64,000 nt of DNA, taken from NCBI GenBank assembly GCA_030706405.1, contig JAUZOO010000003.1, positions 62,001 to 126,000 on the forward strand. Direction: 5' to 3'. The first letter of the stretch is position 1. Each line of letters opens with the position of its first letter. Both the position numbers and the translations under genes were made by a program. Shown here piece after piece: positions 1-8,380 of the stretch. The notes under the pieces are model-generated. The model was not told the DNA's origin and made no database searches. It saw only the letters and a list, made by a program, of their open reading frames with translations. The stretch is from Bacteroidota bacterium (lineage in GTDB: Bacteria; Bacteroidota; Bacteroidia; Bacteroidales; JAAUTT01).

Positions 1-111
1 GCCGAAGGTAATGCACCGGTTATTGAATGGTCTGTACATCTGCTGCAAAACAATTTAAAAATACCAACAGGAATGATCATTATCACTAAAAACAGCCTCA
101 GCCATGAGTAA
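1..111 (+). CDS. C-terminal end of an unidentified protein (cut by window edge)
   Basis: An open frame enters from the left edge and ends at TAA 109-111, leaving about 36 residues that close with NSLSHE. It overlaps the next start codon by 8 bases, so the two genes are probably co-transcribed and translationally coupled. The fragment has no motif I recognise. Because its partner is a PAS protein, a signalling protein is a reasonable guess, but this is inference from context only. Confidence 0.55.
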   Translation, partial: AEGNAPVIEWSVHLLQNNLKIPTGMIIITKNSLSHE

Positions 112-667
112 CGAAAATCAAAATTTTACAGATGCTCAGATACTGCGCATGAATGCCGAAAAAAAACTCGCCGAGAAGAAAAGGAAAACGGCTGCTCCGG
201 TAACGGAAACTGATGTAAAAAAACTCCTGCACGAATTACAAGTGCATCAAATAGAGCTAGAAATGCAAAATGAAGAGTTGCGACAAGCAAATGAAACAGC
301 CGAAGCTGCTCTTAAAAAGTACACGATGTTGTACGATTTTTCGCCAATGGGCTATTTTACCCTCGATTCAGAAGGCAATATCTGCGACCTTAATTTCACC
401 GGTGCCGAGATGCTGGGTGACAGACGACTTAGTTTGATTAACAGCAACTTTAAACTATTCGTCTCCGAAGATTCACTGCCCGTATTTAATCAGTTTTTAA
501 ATGAAGTTTATAAGGGTAATTCAAAGGAATCATGCGAAGTGAAGCTTGCTTATGATATTAATTTTTTCCGCTTGGTTTATATGGAAGGCATCGTTACCGG
601 CGATGACCGGAAATGTCTTATGTCAGTAGTTGATATTTCAAACTTTCAAAAGCAACACAATCCTTAA
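104..667 (+). CDS. PAS-domain signalling protein without an output domain
   Basis: The 187-residue protein has a charged N-terminal segment (about 1-40), a coiled coil rich in Leu, Gln and Glu (about 40-72, including LQVHQIELEMQNEEL) and one PAS domain (about 75-180) with the typical YFTLDSEGNI strand. There is no kinase, cyclase or DNA-binding domain and no membrane segment, so it is probably a soluble sensor or adaptor for a partner. PAS domains of this type usually bind a small ligand or mediate dimers; the ligand cannot be read from sequence. The start at 104 overlaps the preceding frame by 8 bases. The same coiled-coil-plus-PAS arrangement occurs at the front of many larger histidine kinases, so this may be a separated sensor module. 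Confidence 0.8.
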   Translation: MSNENQNFTDAQILRMNAEKKLAEKKRKTAAPVTETDVKKLLHELQVHQIELEMQNEELRQANETAEAALKKYTMLYDFSPMGYFTLDSEGNICDLNFTGAEMLGDRRLSLINSNFKLFVSEDSLPVFNQFLNEVYKGNSKESCEVKLAYDINFFRLVYMEGIVTGDDRKCLMSVVDISNFQKQHNP

Positions 668-790
668 ATATCAGTTCATTATCATTTCTAAACTATATTA
701 AGTCATAATATAATCGGGGTTAATTATAAAAATTGTAAATTGCATAGATAGCTTAAAAACGAATGTTATAGGGTTTACTAAAAAAACAGC

Positions 791-1360
791 ATGAAGCTCT
801 ATATCAAAAATATGATAAGTAATCGCTGCAAAATAGTTGTTAAATCGGAGCTTGAAAAACTTGGATTACATTATACAACAATGGAGTCGGGCGAAGTTGA
901 ACTTTTGGAAAACGTTTCCGCTGAGCTACAGGACCGGTTAAATTTCAGACTAAAAAAACTGGGGTTCTCTCTTCTAAACGATAAGAAGAGCATACTAATT
1001 GAAAAAATTAAAATAATCATTATTGAGCTAGTCTTTTCACAAATAAAACTTAAAACAAACTTTTCCGATTATTTAAGTGCTAAGCTAGATTACGATTATA
1101 CCTATTTAGCCAATCTTTTTTCAGAGAATCAGCACACTACTATTGAACAGTTTTATCTCAACATCAAAATTGAAAGGGTTAAGGAACTACTCATTTTTGA
1201 CGAGCTCAATCTCACCGAAATAGCTTACAAACTACATTACAGCAGTGTGGCACACCTGTCTACCCAATTTAAAAAAATGACCGGCTTAACGCCAACTCAG
1301 TATAAGTTGCTCATACATAAACGGCGCAATCCAAATGAAAAAATAAGTGAATCTTATTAG
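791..1360 (+). CDS. HMA-like/AraC-family regulator, copy 1 (first metal cysteine missing)
   Basis: This 189-residue protein joins an N-terminal heavy-metal-associated (HMA-like) fold (about 1-65) to a C-terminal AraC-type helix-turn-helix (about 95-180, with LTEIAYKLHYSSVAHLSTQF and the FKKMTGLTPTQYK end). It is a close paralogue of the gene at 7039, which has Cys10-x-x-Cys13 in the HMA loop. Here position 10 is Ser and only Cys13 remains, so metal chelation through a CxxC pair is not possible in this copy. Regulators of this layout are common in Bacteroidota beside copper and stress genes. Its target is not shown; the superoxide dismutase at 1600 follows on the same strand, 239 bases downstream. 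Confidence 0.85.
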   Translation: MKLYIKNMISNRCKIVVKSELEKLGLHYTTMESGEVELLENVSAELQDRLNFRLKKLGFSLLNDKKSILIEKIKIIIIELVFSQIKLKTNFSDYLSAKLDYDYTYLANLFSENQHTTIEQFYLNIKIERVKELLIFDELNLTEIAYKLHYSSVAHLSTQFKKMTGLTPTQYKLLIHKRRNPNEKISESY

Positions 1361-1455
1361 GTTCATATTTTGGTGTAGTAAAGTGTCCATAAATTTTTCA
1401 AAGTCGAAAGGTATTCTGAACGAATGACAGCAATCCTAATGCTGCACAAAAATGT

Positions 1456-1519
1456 ATGAATGATGTAATTCTTTTCAAAAATTCTGTAACACGAATGCGG
1501 TTACAGGTGCTTAACTTAA
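1456..1519 (+). promoter_or_regulatory. Stress-type promoter, copy 1 (TGTAA direct repeat + -7 box)
   Basis: ATGAATGATGTAA ends at 1468, with its TGTAA at 1464-1468. A second TGTAA lies at 1485-1489, exactly 21 bp on, and TAACTTAA at 1512-1519 occupies the -7 position 27 bp after the start of the second element. Four other sites in the window share this geometry. It lies about 80 bases before the superoxide dismutase start, so it probably drives that gene. A short stem GGCTT/AAGCC (1532-1548) follows in the presumed leader. Confidence 0.65.
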
Positions 1520-1599
1520 CTTACTTTTTTCGGCTTATTGATAAAGCCTGCATAGTTTGATATATCCGAAAACTTACAAAAAAACAAGGAGGACAAACA

Positions 1600-2343
1600 A
1601 TGAGAAACTTTAAATTAGTTAAGACGTTAATTATCATTTGCTTTTATGGTTTACAATGCACTTTTACCGGACAGGCTCAAGAACCTTTAAAAGATCAAAT
1701 GAAAAGGATTCCAACAAACAAATTTGAATTTAAGCCATTGCCCTATTCTTACGATGCCCTTGAACCTTACGTCGATAAGCTTACCGTAGAAATCCATTAC
1801 AGCAAACACCATAAAGCAGCTTATGACAATTTCATGAATGCTATTAAAGGTACCGAGATGGAATCATTGGATATCATTGATATTTTCCGGAATATAAGCA
1901 AATATCCTATGGCTGTCAGAAACAATGGTGGAGGTTATTTCAATCATGCATTTTATTGGGAAAACATGAAGGCCAATGGAGGAGGGCTTCCAACTGGCAA
2001 ATTATCAGAAGCGATTACAAAAACCTTTAGCTCCTTTGATGAATTCAAAAAACAATTTTCAAATGCGGGTAAAAACCTGTTTGGCAGTGGCTGGGCATGG
2101 CTATGCGTTGATGATAAAGGCAACCTGTTTATCTGTTCTACTCCCAATCATGATAATCCATTAATGGACATAGCTGAAAAAAGAGGAATTCCACTATTAA
2201 CCATCGATGTATGGGAACATGCTTATTATTTAAAATATCAGAACAAAAGAGCAGATTATATAGACGCATTCTGGAATGTTGTTAACTGGGAAGAAGTGTC
2301 TAAAAGATATGAAAATGCCTTAAAATCAGTGAGCTTAAAGTGA
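1600..2343 (+). CDS. sodA/sodB-like: Exported Fe/Mn superoxide dismutase
   Basis: The 247-residue protein converts superoxide to oxygen and hydrogen peroxide. The four metal ligands by alignment to E. coli SodB are His66, His116, Asp203 and His207 (motif DVWEHAYY). Unlike most bacterial Fe/Mn enzymes it starts with a hydrophobic signal segment (residues 8-25, ending TGQAQ), so it is probably periplasmic or surface-located. Gly112 in the NNGGGYFNH motif is typical of Mn enzymes, but His184 stands where Mn enzymes have Gln146, so metal preference cannot be assigned. A strong Shine-Dalgarno AGGAGG about 8 bases before ATG 1600 supports the start. It is preceded by the TGTAA-type stress promoter. 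Confidence 0.93.
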   Translation: MRNFKLVKTLIIICFYGLQCTFTGQAQEPLKDQMKRIPTNKFEFKPLPYSYDALEPYVDKLTVEIHYSKHHKAAYDNFMNAIKGTEMESLDIIDIFRNISKYPMAVRNNGGGYFNHAFYWENMKANGGGLPTGKLSEAITKTFSSFDEFKKQFSNAGKNLFGSGWAWLCVDDKGNLFICSTPNHDNPLMDIAEKRGIPLLTIDVWEHAYYLKYQNKRADYIDAFWNVVNWEEVSKRYENALKSVSLK

Positions 2344-2463
2344 ATTTTTACATAATTTTTTGAAATACTATCGATATTGAGACGGATTTATCCAAATAAA
2401 CACTTTAAGCGACGATGTATTTGTTAAAAATGAAATTTCGCACCAACAATACTTTAAATTAAG

Positions 2464-3318
2464 ATGATGGAAAAACTACCTGAAGAAACCATGACAGGAA
2501 ATGCCAGAGCAGAATATATTGAAGTTGAGCCTAATGTGCGCCTTCATATTACAGATGCTGGCGAAGGCAGGCCTATTGTGTTAATACCTGGTTGGCCATT
2601 AAGTGACGATATGTATGAATACCAATATAATGATCTGATAAATAAAAATTTCCGTGTAATTGGTATTACGTTAAGGGGGTTTGGAAAATCAGACAAACCT
2701 TACGGATCGTATAATTATGATGTACATGCGTTGGACATAAAAAAAGTTTTAAATAAACTAGAAATAAAAGATGCCGTTTTAGTAGGGTTTTCCATGGGCG
2801 GAGCCATTGCGATCCGCTATGTTTCGTTGGATGAAGGAGCACATGTCTCTAAGCTGGTTTTGTGCGGGGCAGCGGCCCCGATTTGGACACAACGTAAAGA
2901 TTTCCCATACAACCTTCCCCAAAGTGCGGTTGATGACTTAATTGAATTGAACTATCAGGATCGGCCGAAGCTTTTATCTAATTTCGCAAAGATATTCTCC
3001 GCTACCGAAACCTCTTTAGATGAAGGAATCGCCAATTGGTTGTATGGAATTGGGTTAAGTGCATCTTCTTATGCAATGGCTCAATGTTTAATCGCATTGC
3101 GCGATACTGACCTGAGAAGTGATCTGGCCAAGATAACCATCCCAACAGTGATTATGCATGGCAAAAAGGACAAGATATGTTCTTTTGATCTGGCAGAACA
3201 GATGAAAGCCGGAATCTCAAATTCGCACATCGTTACTTTTGAGAATAGCGGCCATAGCTTGTTCCTGGAGGAAACACCTAAGTTTAATTCAGAGCTGATT
3301 AAATTTGCATGGAAATAA
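2464..3318 (+). CDS. Alpha/beta-hydrolase (non-haem chloroperoxidase/esterase type)
   Basis: A 284-residue alpha/beta-hydrolase with nucleophile elbow GFSMGG (Ser110), acid Asp236 (HGKKD) and His264 (NSGHS) in the expected order. The oxyanion region is PGWPLS at 42-47. It resembles non-haem chloroperoxidases and aryl esterases such as perhydrolases; members usually hydrolyse small esters and can make peracids. There is no signal peptide. The gene stands alone between the dismutase and a metal-binding protein gene, in a stress-gene setting. A second ATG lies directly after the first at 2467. The substrate is unknown. Confidence 0.88.
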   Translation: MMEKLPEETMTGNARAEYIEVEPNVRLHITDAGEGRPIVLIPGWPLSDDMYEYQYNDLINKNFRVIGITLRGFGKSDKPYGSYNYDVHALDIKKVLNKLEIKDAVLVGFSMGGAIAIRYVSLDEGAHVSKLVLCGAAAPIWTQRKDFPYNLPQSAVDDLIELNYQDRPKLLSNFAKIFSATETSLDEGIANWLYGIGLSASSYAMAQCLIALRDTDLRSDLAKITIPTVIMHGKKDKICSFDLAEQMKAGISNSHIVTFENSGHSLFLEETPKFNSELIKFAWK

Positions 3319-3473
3319 TTTAAATAACTTATAATCAGAAATATAATTAACAACATTTTTATTGTCGGTTGCTATAATCAAAGGATATCATGATTCAATA
3401 ATGGATCGAATTAAAACGATGGAGTCCGAAATGACGAATTAGAAAATAGAGATTAATTTAAAAACGTAAAATC

Positions 3474-3923
3474 ATGAAAAATAAATTTTTGTTTCCAGCA
3501 ATCCTCGTTGCAGGATTAATGTCAGTTAATTTTTTAGCTTATCAGGTTGTAGCCCAAACACCTACAACTAAAACTACAACTAAAACTGTAAAGCAGCAAA
3601 CTGTAAAGTACACCTGCCCTGATCATCCGGAAGTAGTTCAAAATTATCCGGGTAATTGTCCCAAATGTGGGATGAAGATGGTTGTAAAAAAGGGCAAAGG
3701 CAATATGCGTCAGATGGGTGATTCCACACGGATGAAAGCTGGCCATATGAAAATGATGCATGATTCAACCATGATGAAAAAGGGGCATAAGATGATGCAC
3801 GACACAACCATGATGAAAAAAGGCCATAAGATGATGCGCGACACCTCCCTTATGAAAAAGGGGCATAAGATGATGCATGACTCAGCCTTTATGAAAAAAT
3901 CACTAATGAAGGAGATGGAATAG
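3474..3923 (+). CDS. Exported heavy-metal-binding protein with Met/His repeat tail
   Basis: The 149-residue protein has a signal peptide (1-28, ending VVAQ), a Thr/Lys-rich linker, a heavy-metal-binding domain (about 45-72: YTCPDHPEV, then NCPKCGMKM) and a tail of 13-residue repeats of the pattern MKKGHKMMHDTTM (about 87-142). The domain is found fused to copper exporters and CusB-type proteins; the Met/His repeats are a classic Cu(I)/Ag(I) chelating composition. It is probably a periplasmic copper buffer. No exporter gene is adjacent. A good rho-independent terminator follows at 3979-4020, so it appears monocistronic. Confidence 0.85.
   Translation: MKNKFLFPAILVAGLMSVNFLAYQVVAQTPTTKTTTKTVKQQTVKYTCPDHPEVVQNYPGNCPKCGMKMVVKKGKGNMRQMGDSTRMKAGHMKMMHDSTMMKKGHKMMHDTTMMKKGHKMMRDTSLMKKGHKMMHDSAFMKKSLMKEME
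3732..3890 (+). repeat. 39-bp in-frame tandem repeats in the metal-binding gene
   Basis: Three clear 39-base units (codons 101-113, 114-126 and 127-139) plus a degenerate unit before them (codons 87-100) encode Met/His-rich 13-mers. Units differ by a few substitutions (His to Arg, Thr to Ser/Ala). Such arrays change copy number easily by slippage. Confidence 0.85.
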
Positions 3924-3978
3924 CTATTCCTAAATATTGAGGTATGAAGGAATTAAAATTCTTCTTAAAGTAGGATAT

Positions 3979-4020
3979 CAGGACAAAGGGAGCATACCTC
4001 CTTGTCCTGTATTCTTTTTT
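3979..4020 (+). terminator. Rho-independent terminator after the metal-binding gene
   Basis: CAGGACAA (3979-3986) pairs with TTGTCCTG (4002-4009), with an inner GGAG/CTCC pairing, and is followed by a T-rich run ending in six T residues at 4015-4020. Confidence 0.85.
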
Positions 4021-4133
4021 ATGCCAACTGGTATAGCATCATTGTCCGGTTATTTATTAAACACAAGATGCAGTTGCTTAATCTGACATGGAGACATTAA
4101 TTTCGGCAATTGAACCCCCAAAGCTAAAAGGAT

Positions 4134-5222
4134 ATGAAAGAATACAAATTATTATCTCCCAAGAAGGTTGGATCTTTAGAGGTAAAAAATCGTGTTGTTA
4201 TGTCGCCTATGACAAGGTGTCGGGCTATCGGAAATGTGCCTAACGAACTGATGGCAGAATATTATAAACAACGTTCAGGTGCCGGGTTAATTATAACCGA
4301 AGGAACATCGCCTTCGCCAAACGGACTCGGTTACGCCCGCATACCCGGAATCTTTAATAAGCAACAGGTCGAAGGCTGGAAAAAGGTTACAGCAGCGGTA
4401 CACGAAGGTGGAGGAAAAATATTTGTTCAACTTATGCATACCGGAAGGATAAGCCATCCCCTTAATATGCCAGAAGGAGCGCATATACTTGCACCTTCGG
4501 CAGTAAAAGCGGCCGGACAAATGTGGACTGATGAGAAACAGTTGCAGGATTTTTGGGTACCAAAAGAGATGACTCCCGGAGACCTTTTGCATACAAAAGC
4601 AGAATATGTCACAGCCGCAAAAAATGCATTGGAGGCAGGATTTGACGGGGTTGAGTTACATGGGGCTAACGGCTATTTGCTCGAGCAGTTTCTCTCGCCC
4701 ATAAGCAATAATCGTAGCGATGATTACGGTGGAAGCATCGAAAATCGGTGTCGGTTTGTTCTTGAAGTATTAACAGCCATAGCGGAAACCATTGGAAAGG
4801 GAAAAACAGCTATTCGCTTATCTCCTTATGGCGTGGCCAGTGATATGCCTCATTACCCCGAAATTCATTCTACTTATTCTCACTTGTCAGAACAACTTAA
4901 CAACCTTGGAATTGCCTATATCCATCTAGTTGATCATTCGGCAATGGGGGCTCCGGTTGTACCTAAAGAAATTAAAAAGCTTATACGGAATAATTTCAAA
5001 AACACCATCATACTCTCCGGAGGTTACGATAAAGAAAAGGCAGAAGCCGATATTCAAAGTGGACTGGGCAACCTTGTGGCATTCGGGCGTCCGTTTATTA
5101 ACAACCCCGATCTTGTTGAAAGATTTAAAAATAATTGGACTTTATCACAAGATCTCAAAATGGATTTGTTTTATACTGCTGATGAAAAAGGATATACCGA
5201 TTATCCATTTTATAATGCCTGA
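4134..5222 (+). CDS. nemA-like: Old yellow enzyme family alkene reductase
   Basis: A 362-residue FMN-dependent ene-reductase using NAD(P)H on activated alkenes, nitroesters or quinone-like electrophiles. Seen in the sequence: the N-terminal VMSPMTRCRA strand, substrate-binding His176 and Asn179 with Tyr181 in HGANGYLLEQFLSP, the SDDYGGSIENR segment, and the C-terminal FGRPFINNPDLVER phosphate-binding loop. Length is normal for the family and there is no signal peptide, so it is cytoplasmic. It probably handles reactive electrophiles, in keeping with the surrounding stress genes. CbpA starts 21 bases downstream, so the two may share a transcript. Confidence 0.93.
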   Translation: MKEYKLLSPKKVGSLEVKNRVVMSPMTRCRAIGNVPNELMAEYYKQRSGAGLIITEGTSPSPNGLGYARIPGIFNKQQVEGWKKVTAAVHEGGGKIFVQLMHTGRISHPLNMPEGAHILAPSAVKAAGQMWTDEKQLQDFWVPKEMTPGDLLHTKAEYVTAAKNALEAGFDGVELHGANGYLLEQFLSPISNNRSDDYGGSIENRCRFVLEVLTAIAETIGKGKTAIRLSPYGVASDMPHYPEIHSTYSHLSEQLNNLGIAYIHLVDHSAMGAPVVPKEIKKLIRNNFKNTIILSGGYDKEKAEADIQSGLGNLVAFGRPFINNPDLVERFKNNWTLSQDLKMDLFYTADEKGYTDYPFYNA

Positions 5223-5242
5223 ACAACACAATTAATAGACAA

Positions 5243-6130
5243 ATGACTTTTATAGACTACTATAAAGTATTAGGGATCGAGAAAACGGCAACGCCAGCGG
5301 ACATCAAAAATGCCTACCGGAAATTAGCAAGAAAGTATCATCCTGATTTAAACCCGAATGATAAAGATGCCAAAGCAAATTTTCAGCAGATCAATGAGGC
5401 AAATGCAGTATTGAGTGATCCTGAGAAACGCAAGAAATACGATCAATACGGAAAGGATTGGCAACACGCCGACGAATTTGAAAAGGCAAAGCAGACACAG
5501 GGACAAACGTCAGGTCAACGTAGTACGGGGTATTCAGAAACTCAATTTGAAGGAAACTTTTCCGATTTTTTCGAATCTATGTTTGGCGGGGCTACAAGTA
5601 CTGGCAGAAGCGGACAGGTAAAATACAGAGGCGAAGATTACAACGCAGAATTACACCTCAACCTCATCGATGCCTATAATTCCCACAAACAAACATTAAC
5701 GGTAAACGGAGAAAACATACGTATTACTATACCTGCCGGAATTGAAAATGGTCAAACAATTAAAATAGCAGGTCATGGAGGCCAAGGAATAAATGGCGGG
5801 CCCAATGGTGATTTATATATTACATTCCTGATAGCCAACGACCCTAAGTTCAAACGATTAGACAACAATCTATATACCAAAGTTGATTTAGATTTATATA
5901 CGGCAGTGTTGGGCGGTGAAATCACCATTGACACCCTGAATGGAAAGGTAAAACTAAACGTAAAGCCTGAAACACAAAATGGAAGTAAAATAAAACTAAA
6001 GAATAAAGGATTTCCTGTTTATAAAAATGAAGGTCAATTTGGGGATTTATATATAACCTATGTCATCAAGATTCCAACAAATTTGACGGATAAGCAAAGG
6101 ACTCTCTTTATCGAATTATCCAAGTTGTAG
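5243..6130 (+). CDS. cbpA: CbpA-type DnaJ co-chaperone / curved-DNA-binding protein
   Basis: The 295-residue protein has an N-terminal J domain (about 4-68) with the HPD motif at 33-35, a Gly/Gln/Ser/Thr linker (about 80-115) and a C-terminal DnaJ substrate-binding double domain (about 125-290) without the zinc-finger repeats of DnaJ. This is the CbpA layout: it stimulates DnaK ATPase and can bind DNA in starving cells. The gene for its modulator CbpM follows after 7 bases, which strengthens the call. Confidence 0.93.
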   Translation: MTFIDYYKVLGIEKTATPADIKNAYRKLARKYHPDLNPNDKDAKANFQQINEANAVLSDPEKRKKYDQYGKDWQHADEFEKAKQTQGQTSGQRSTGYSETQFEGNFSDFFESMFGGATSTGRSGQVKYRGEDYNAELHLNLIDAYNSHKQTLTVNGENIRITIPAGIENGQTIKIAGHGGQGINGGPNGDLYITFLIANDPKFKRLDNNLYTKVDLDLYTAVLGGEITIDTLNGKVKLNVKPETQNGSKIKLKNKGFPVYKNEGQFGDLYITYVIKIPTNLTDKQRTLFIELSKL

Positions 6131-6137
6131 TTTTAAC

Positions 6138-6458
6138 ATGAGAACAATGCAAACAGAAAATTTAATAGCTATAGAGGAGTTTTGTGCTAACCACAACATT
6201 GAAATTTCATTTATCAGCACATTAGAACAAACCGGGTTGATAGAAATTATCACCATTGAAGAAACGTGGTTTATTGATGTCAGCCAACTACAATATTTAG
6301 AAAAATTTGTCCGTTTTTATTACGAATTAGGCATAAACATCGAAGGCATTGAAACCATCACTCATTTGTTACAGCGAATAAACGGTTTACAAGATGAAAT
6401 TACCGCACTCAAAAACAGGCTTCGTCTTTATGAACCAAATGAATATGGTGAATTATAA
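6138..6458 (+). CDS. cbpM: Chaperone modulator CbpM
   Basis: The 106-residue protein begins with a MerR-like segment (IAIEEFCANHNIEISFISTL) and ends in a helical region with LLQRINGLQDEITALKNRL. Size, composition and place directly after cbpA match CbpM, which binds the J domain of CbpA and blocks its co-chaperone and DNA-binding activity. A second ATG 9 bases inside is also possible as start. Confidence 0.85.
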   Translation: MRTMQTENLIAIEEFCANHNIEISFISTLEQTGLIEIITIEETWFIDVSQLQYLEKFVRFYYELGINIEGIETITHLLQRINGLQDEITALKNRLRLYEPNEYGEL

Positions 6459-6543
6459 TGCTACACTTTCGTTTCATATACACGTTACAGACGTGTCATT
6501 TGCCCTGATTACGAACCATTGACAAAATCGAACCAAAGCAGTT

Positions 6544-6786
6544 TTAACTTCCCGTTAGTTGCATGTAACCTAAAATTACAGCAGCAGTGGTCATAAGAAC
6601 GAATGTGGCAAATCCAAAAATGTCATAAATTTTACCATTTGTATTTTCGCCCATTCCTTTTTTGTTATTGGAAATGTGAAGGATGATTGCAATTAAAACA
6701 GGAGCAGTTAATCCATAAAGAATGGCTGAATAAATCAGCGCCTTAATTGGCGAAATACCAATATACTCCAACGATATGTTAACAAT
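6544..6786 (-). pseudogene. C-terminal remnant of an NRAMP-type metal transporter
   Basis: About 75 residues read as the last two membrane helices of an Mn/Fe NRAMP transporter: ISPIKALIYSAILYGLTAPV, then NNKKGMG and a final helix ending in QLTGS. A full NRAMP is over 400 residues. The frame has only a TTG near its 5' end and a stop (TAA) about 10 codons upstream of that, so the rest of the gene is missing. I regard it as a truncated pseudogene left by deletion. Confidence 0.75.
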
Positions 6787-7038
6787 TAGTTAGCTATGTT
6801 GTACTGCTTTAAAAAATTATATTTTACATCACAAGTATCTCTACCTAATTTGGGTAATAAGGCTTACATAATTGAGAATAAGAGGCAAAAATTGTGTTAT
6901 CAAAGGAATTATTCAACGAATGGATTCCCCAATTTTATAAAGGCATTGGTTTGATTGACCAAAAAAATTATATCCAGACTGCTAATTATGAGAATTTTGT
7001 AATTTTAACTTATAACAGCTAATATGTTTGAATAATAA

Positions 7039-7599
7039 ATGAAGATCTACATCAAAAATATGGTTTGCACCAGGTGTAAAATGATAGTGAAATACGAGTT
7101 GGAAAAACTCGGTTTACATTACACTAGCGTTGAATTGGGTGAAGCGGATATTAAGGAGGATATTTCTTCAGAGCAACAGGAGCGTCTAAATATTGCCCTT
7201 AATAAAGCCGGACTGGAATTGATGACTGATAAAAAAAGCGTACTGGTTGAAAAAATCAAAACCATTATCATTGAACAGATCCATTATACAGACGAACCTA
7301 TCAAAGTAAACCTTTCCGATTATCTAAGTGAAAAACTCAACCACAACTACACCTACCTTGCTAATCTTTTTTCCGAAGTAAAAGGAACTACGATTGAAAA
7401 ATTTTACCTGGCGCATAAAATAGAAAAGGTGAAAGAACTACTCGTGTACGATGATCTCAATCTTTCCGAAATTGCCTGGAAACTTCATTACAGCAGTGTG
7501 GCCCATCTGTCAAATCAATTTAAAAAAATGACAGGGCTTACCCCATCTCACTTCAAAAATCTCAAGTACAAAAAAATCAAAGATTTGGGAAACGTGTGA
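7039..7599 (+). CDS. HMA-like/AraC-family regulator, copy 2 (intact CxxC)
   Basis: This 186-residue paralogue of the gene at 791 has the same layout: an HMA-like N-terminus with Cys10-x-x-Cys13 (MVCTRC) and an AraC-type helix-turn-helix (about 95-178, LSEIAWKLHYSSVAHLSNQF). The intact cysteine pair suggests binding of Cu(I) or another soft metal, or redox sensing. The stop codon at 7597-7599 lies inside the next promoter element, so its end and the start of the following regulatory region are fused. Its targets are not shown by the sequence. Confidence 0.88.
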   Translation: MKIYIKNMVCTRCKMIVKYELEKLGLHYTSVELGEADIKEDISSEQQERLNIALNKAGLELMTDKKSVLVEKIKTIIIEQIHYTDEPIKVNLSDYLSEKLNHNYTYLANLFSEVKGTTIEKFYLAHKIEKVKELLVYDDLNLSEIAWKLHYSSVAHLSNQFKKMTGLTPSHFKNLKYKKIKDLGNV

Positions 7600-7659
7600 A
7601 TGATGTAACCTAATCTCAATGTTATGTAATGGTTCTTAAAGCAAAGAGTTGCAACTTTG
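7600..7659 (+). promoter_or_regulatory. Stress-type promoter, copy 2
   Basis: ATGATGTAA at 7600-7608 (TGTAA at 7604) is followed by TGTAA at 7625-7629 and CAACTTTG at 7652-7659, the same 21 and 27 bp spacings as the other copies. Downstream is only a decayed gene (7707-7796) and a hairpin, so the promoter may now make a non-coding transcript. Confidence 0.65.
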
Positions 7660-7706
7660 TTATGAAATTAATATTCCCATAAACCAAAAAAAGAAGAACA
7701 AGAAAA

Positions 7707-7796
7707 ATGGATATTTATAATGAGTTCATCCATGATATGAATGAACGTGGGAAGCACGAAAGAAATTTACTATCGAAAATAAGAAGTAGGCACTGA
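7707..7796 (+). pseudogene. Remnant of a coiled-coil lipoprotein gene
   Basis: A 29-codon frame begins MDIYNEFIHDMNE, which matches KNEFNHDMDEL near the C-terminus of the coiled-coil protein at 9933-10370 in both DNA and protein. The rest of that gene is absent. A shorter relic of the same segment (KNGFNHD) lies at 8608-8640. Confidence 0.55.
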
Positions 7797-8107
7797 AGCC
7801 AACTTTATCAAAGGCGGGTTGAAAAATCAGCCTTTGATCTTCATTCTAGCCATTTAAAAATAGGAAATACTTTTGGTTCACTGTGAAAACCTTTCGTTAG
7901 AACATGTTTTATTTTCAACATACTGTTCTAATGATTATTATCTTTTAAACTTTAGTAAAATCGGGTAATTATTACAAAACTAAATAGTTTTAATACGTGT
8001 CCATTTGAAATTTCAAAACAGGCTCTAAATAACCCTCGATTTCACTTCAATTTAACGGTGTAGTTCTTAAAGTTTTAAATAATAGATGAAAAATAAAAAA
8101 CAATAAG

Positions 8108-8380
8108 ATGAAAACTTTAAATATTCATCTTCAGTCTGAAGGAAGTAATAATAAGGAAACTCCCCAAAAGGGAAAAGCTAGTAAAATATTAAAATTGAGG
8201 GTTGTAGTCTTCACCTTGATAGGGATAACACTGATGTCTTCTTGTATTCCATTGGATCAAACAACACGACAAGAAAGACGGAGAAATAAAACCGAGCGCC
8301 ATGACAGAGATAGGCATCAGAACCAAGATGAACGTCATGACCGTGATGGACACTATGACCGCGATGGACATTATAACTAA
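8108..8380 (+). CDS. Small putative lipoprotein with His/Asp/Arg-rich tail
   Basis: The 90-residue protein has an unusually long polar N-terminus (1-29), a hydrophobic segment (about 30-46) ending in the lipobox-like LMSSC (Cys46), and a hydrophilic tail with repeats of the pattern HDRDGHY. If the long N-terminus is real the signal segment is internal; no better start codon is visible closer to it. The tail could bind metal ions or be disordered. I do not recognise a family. It sits between the two decayed stress units, suggesting it belongs to the same regulon. Confidence 0.6.
   Translation: MKTLNIHLQSEGSNNKETPQKGKASKILKLRVVVFTLIGITLMSSCIPLDQTTRQERRRNKTERHDRDRHQNQDERHDRDGHYDRDGHYN

Larger units (their letters stand above)
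7595..7855 (+). repeat. Diverged direct duplication, unit A
   Basis: This unit repeats at 8528-8729. Shared parts are the promoter (7595-7660), a remnant of a coiled-coil gene, and a well-conserved tail (about 7768-7845) containing a stem ATCAAAGGC/GCCTTTGAT at 7807-7838. The tail reads in both copies as EANFIKGGLKNQPLIFIL and then stops, which I cannot assign to a family. The rest of the stretch up to 8107 shows no gene. Confidence 0.7.

Noticed and set aside
3732-3890. Regular repeats that could suggest a CRISPR array
   Set aside because: The units are directly tandem without spacers, stay in frame and encode Met/His 13-mers.
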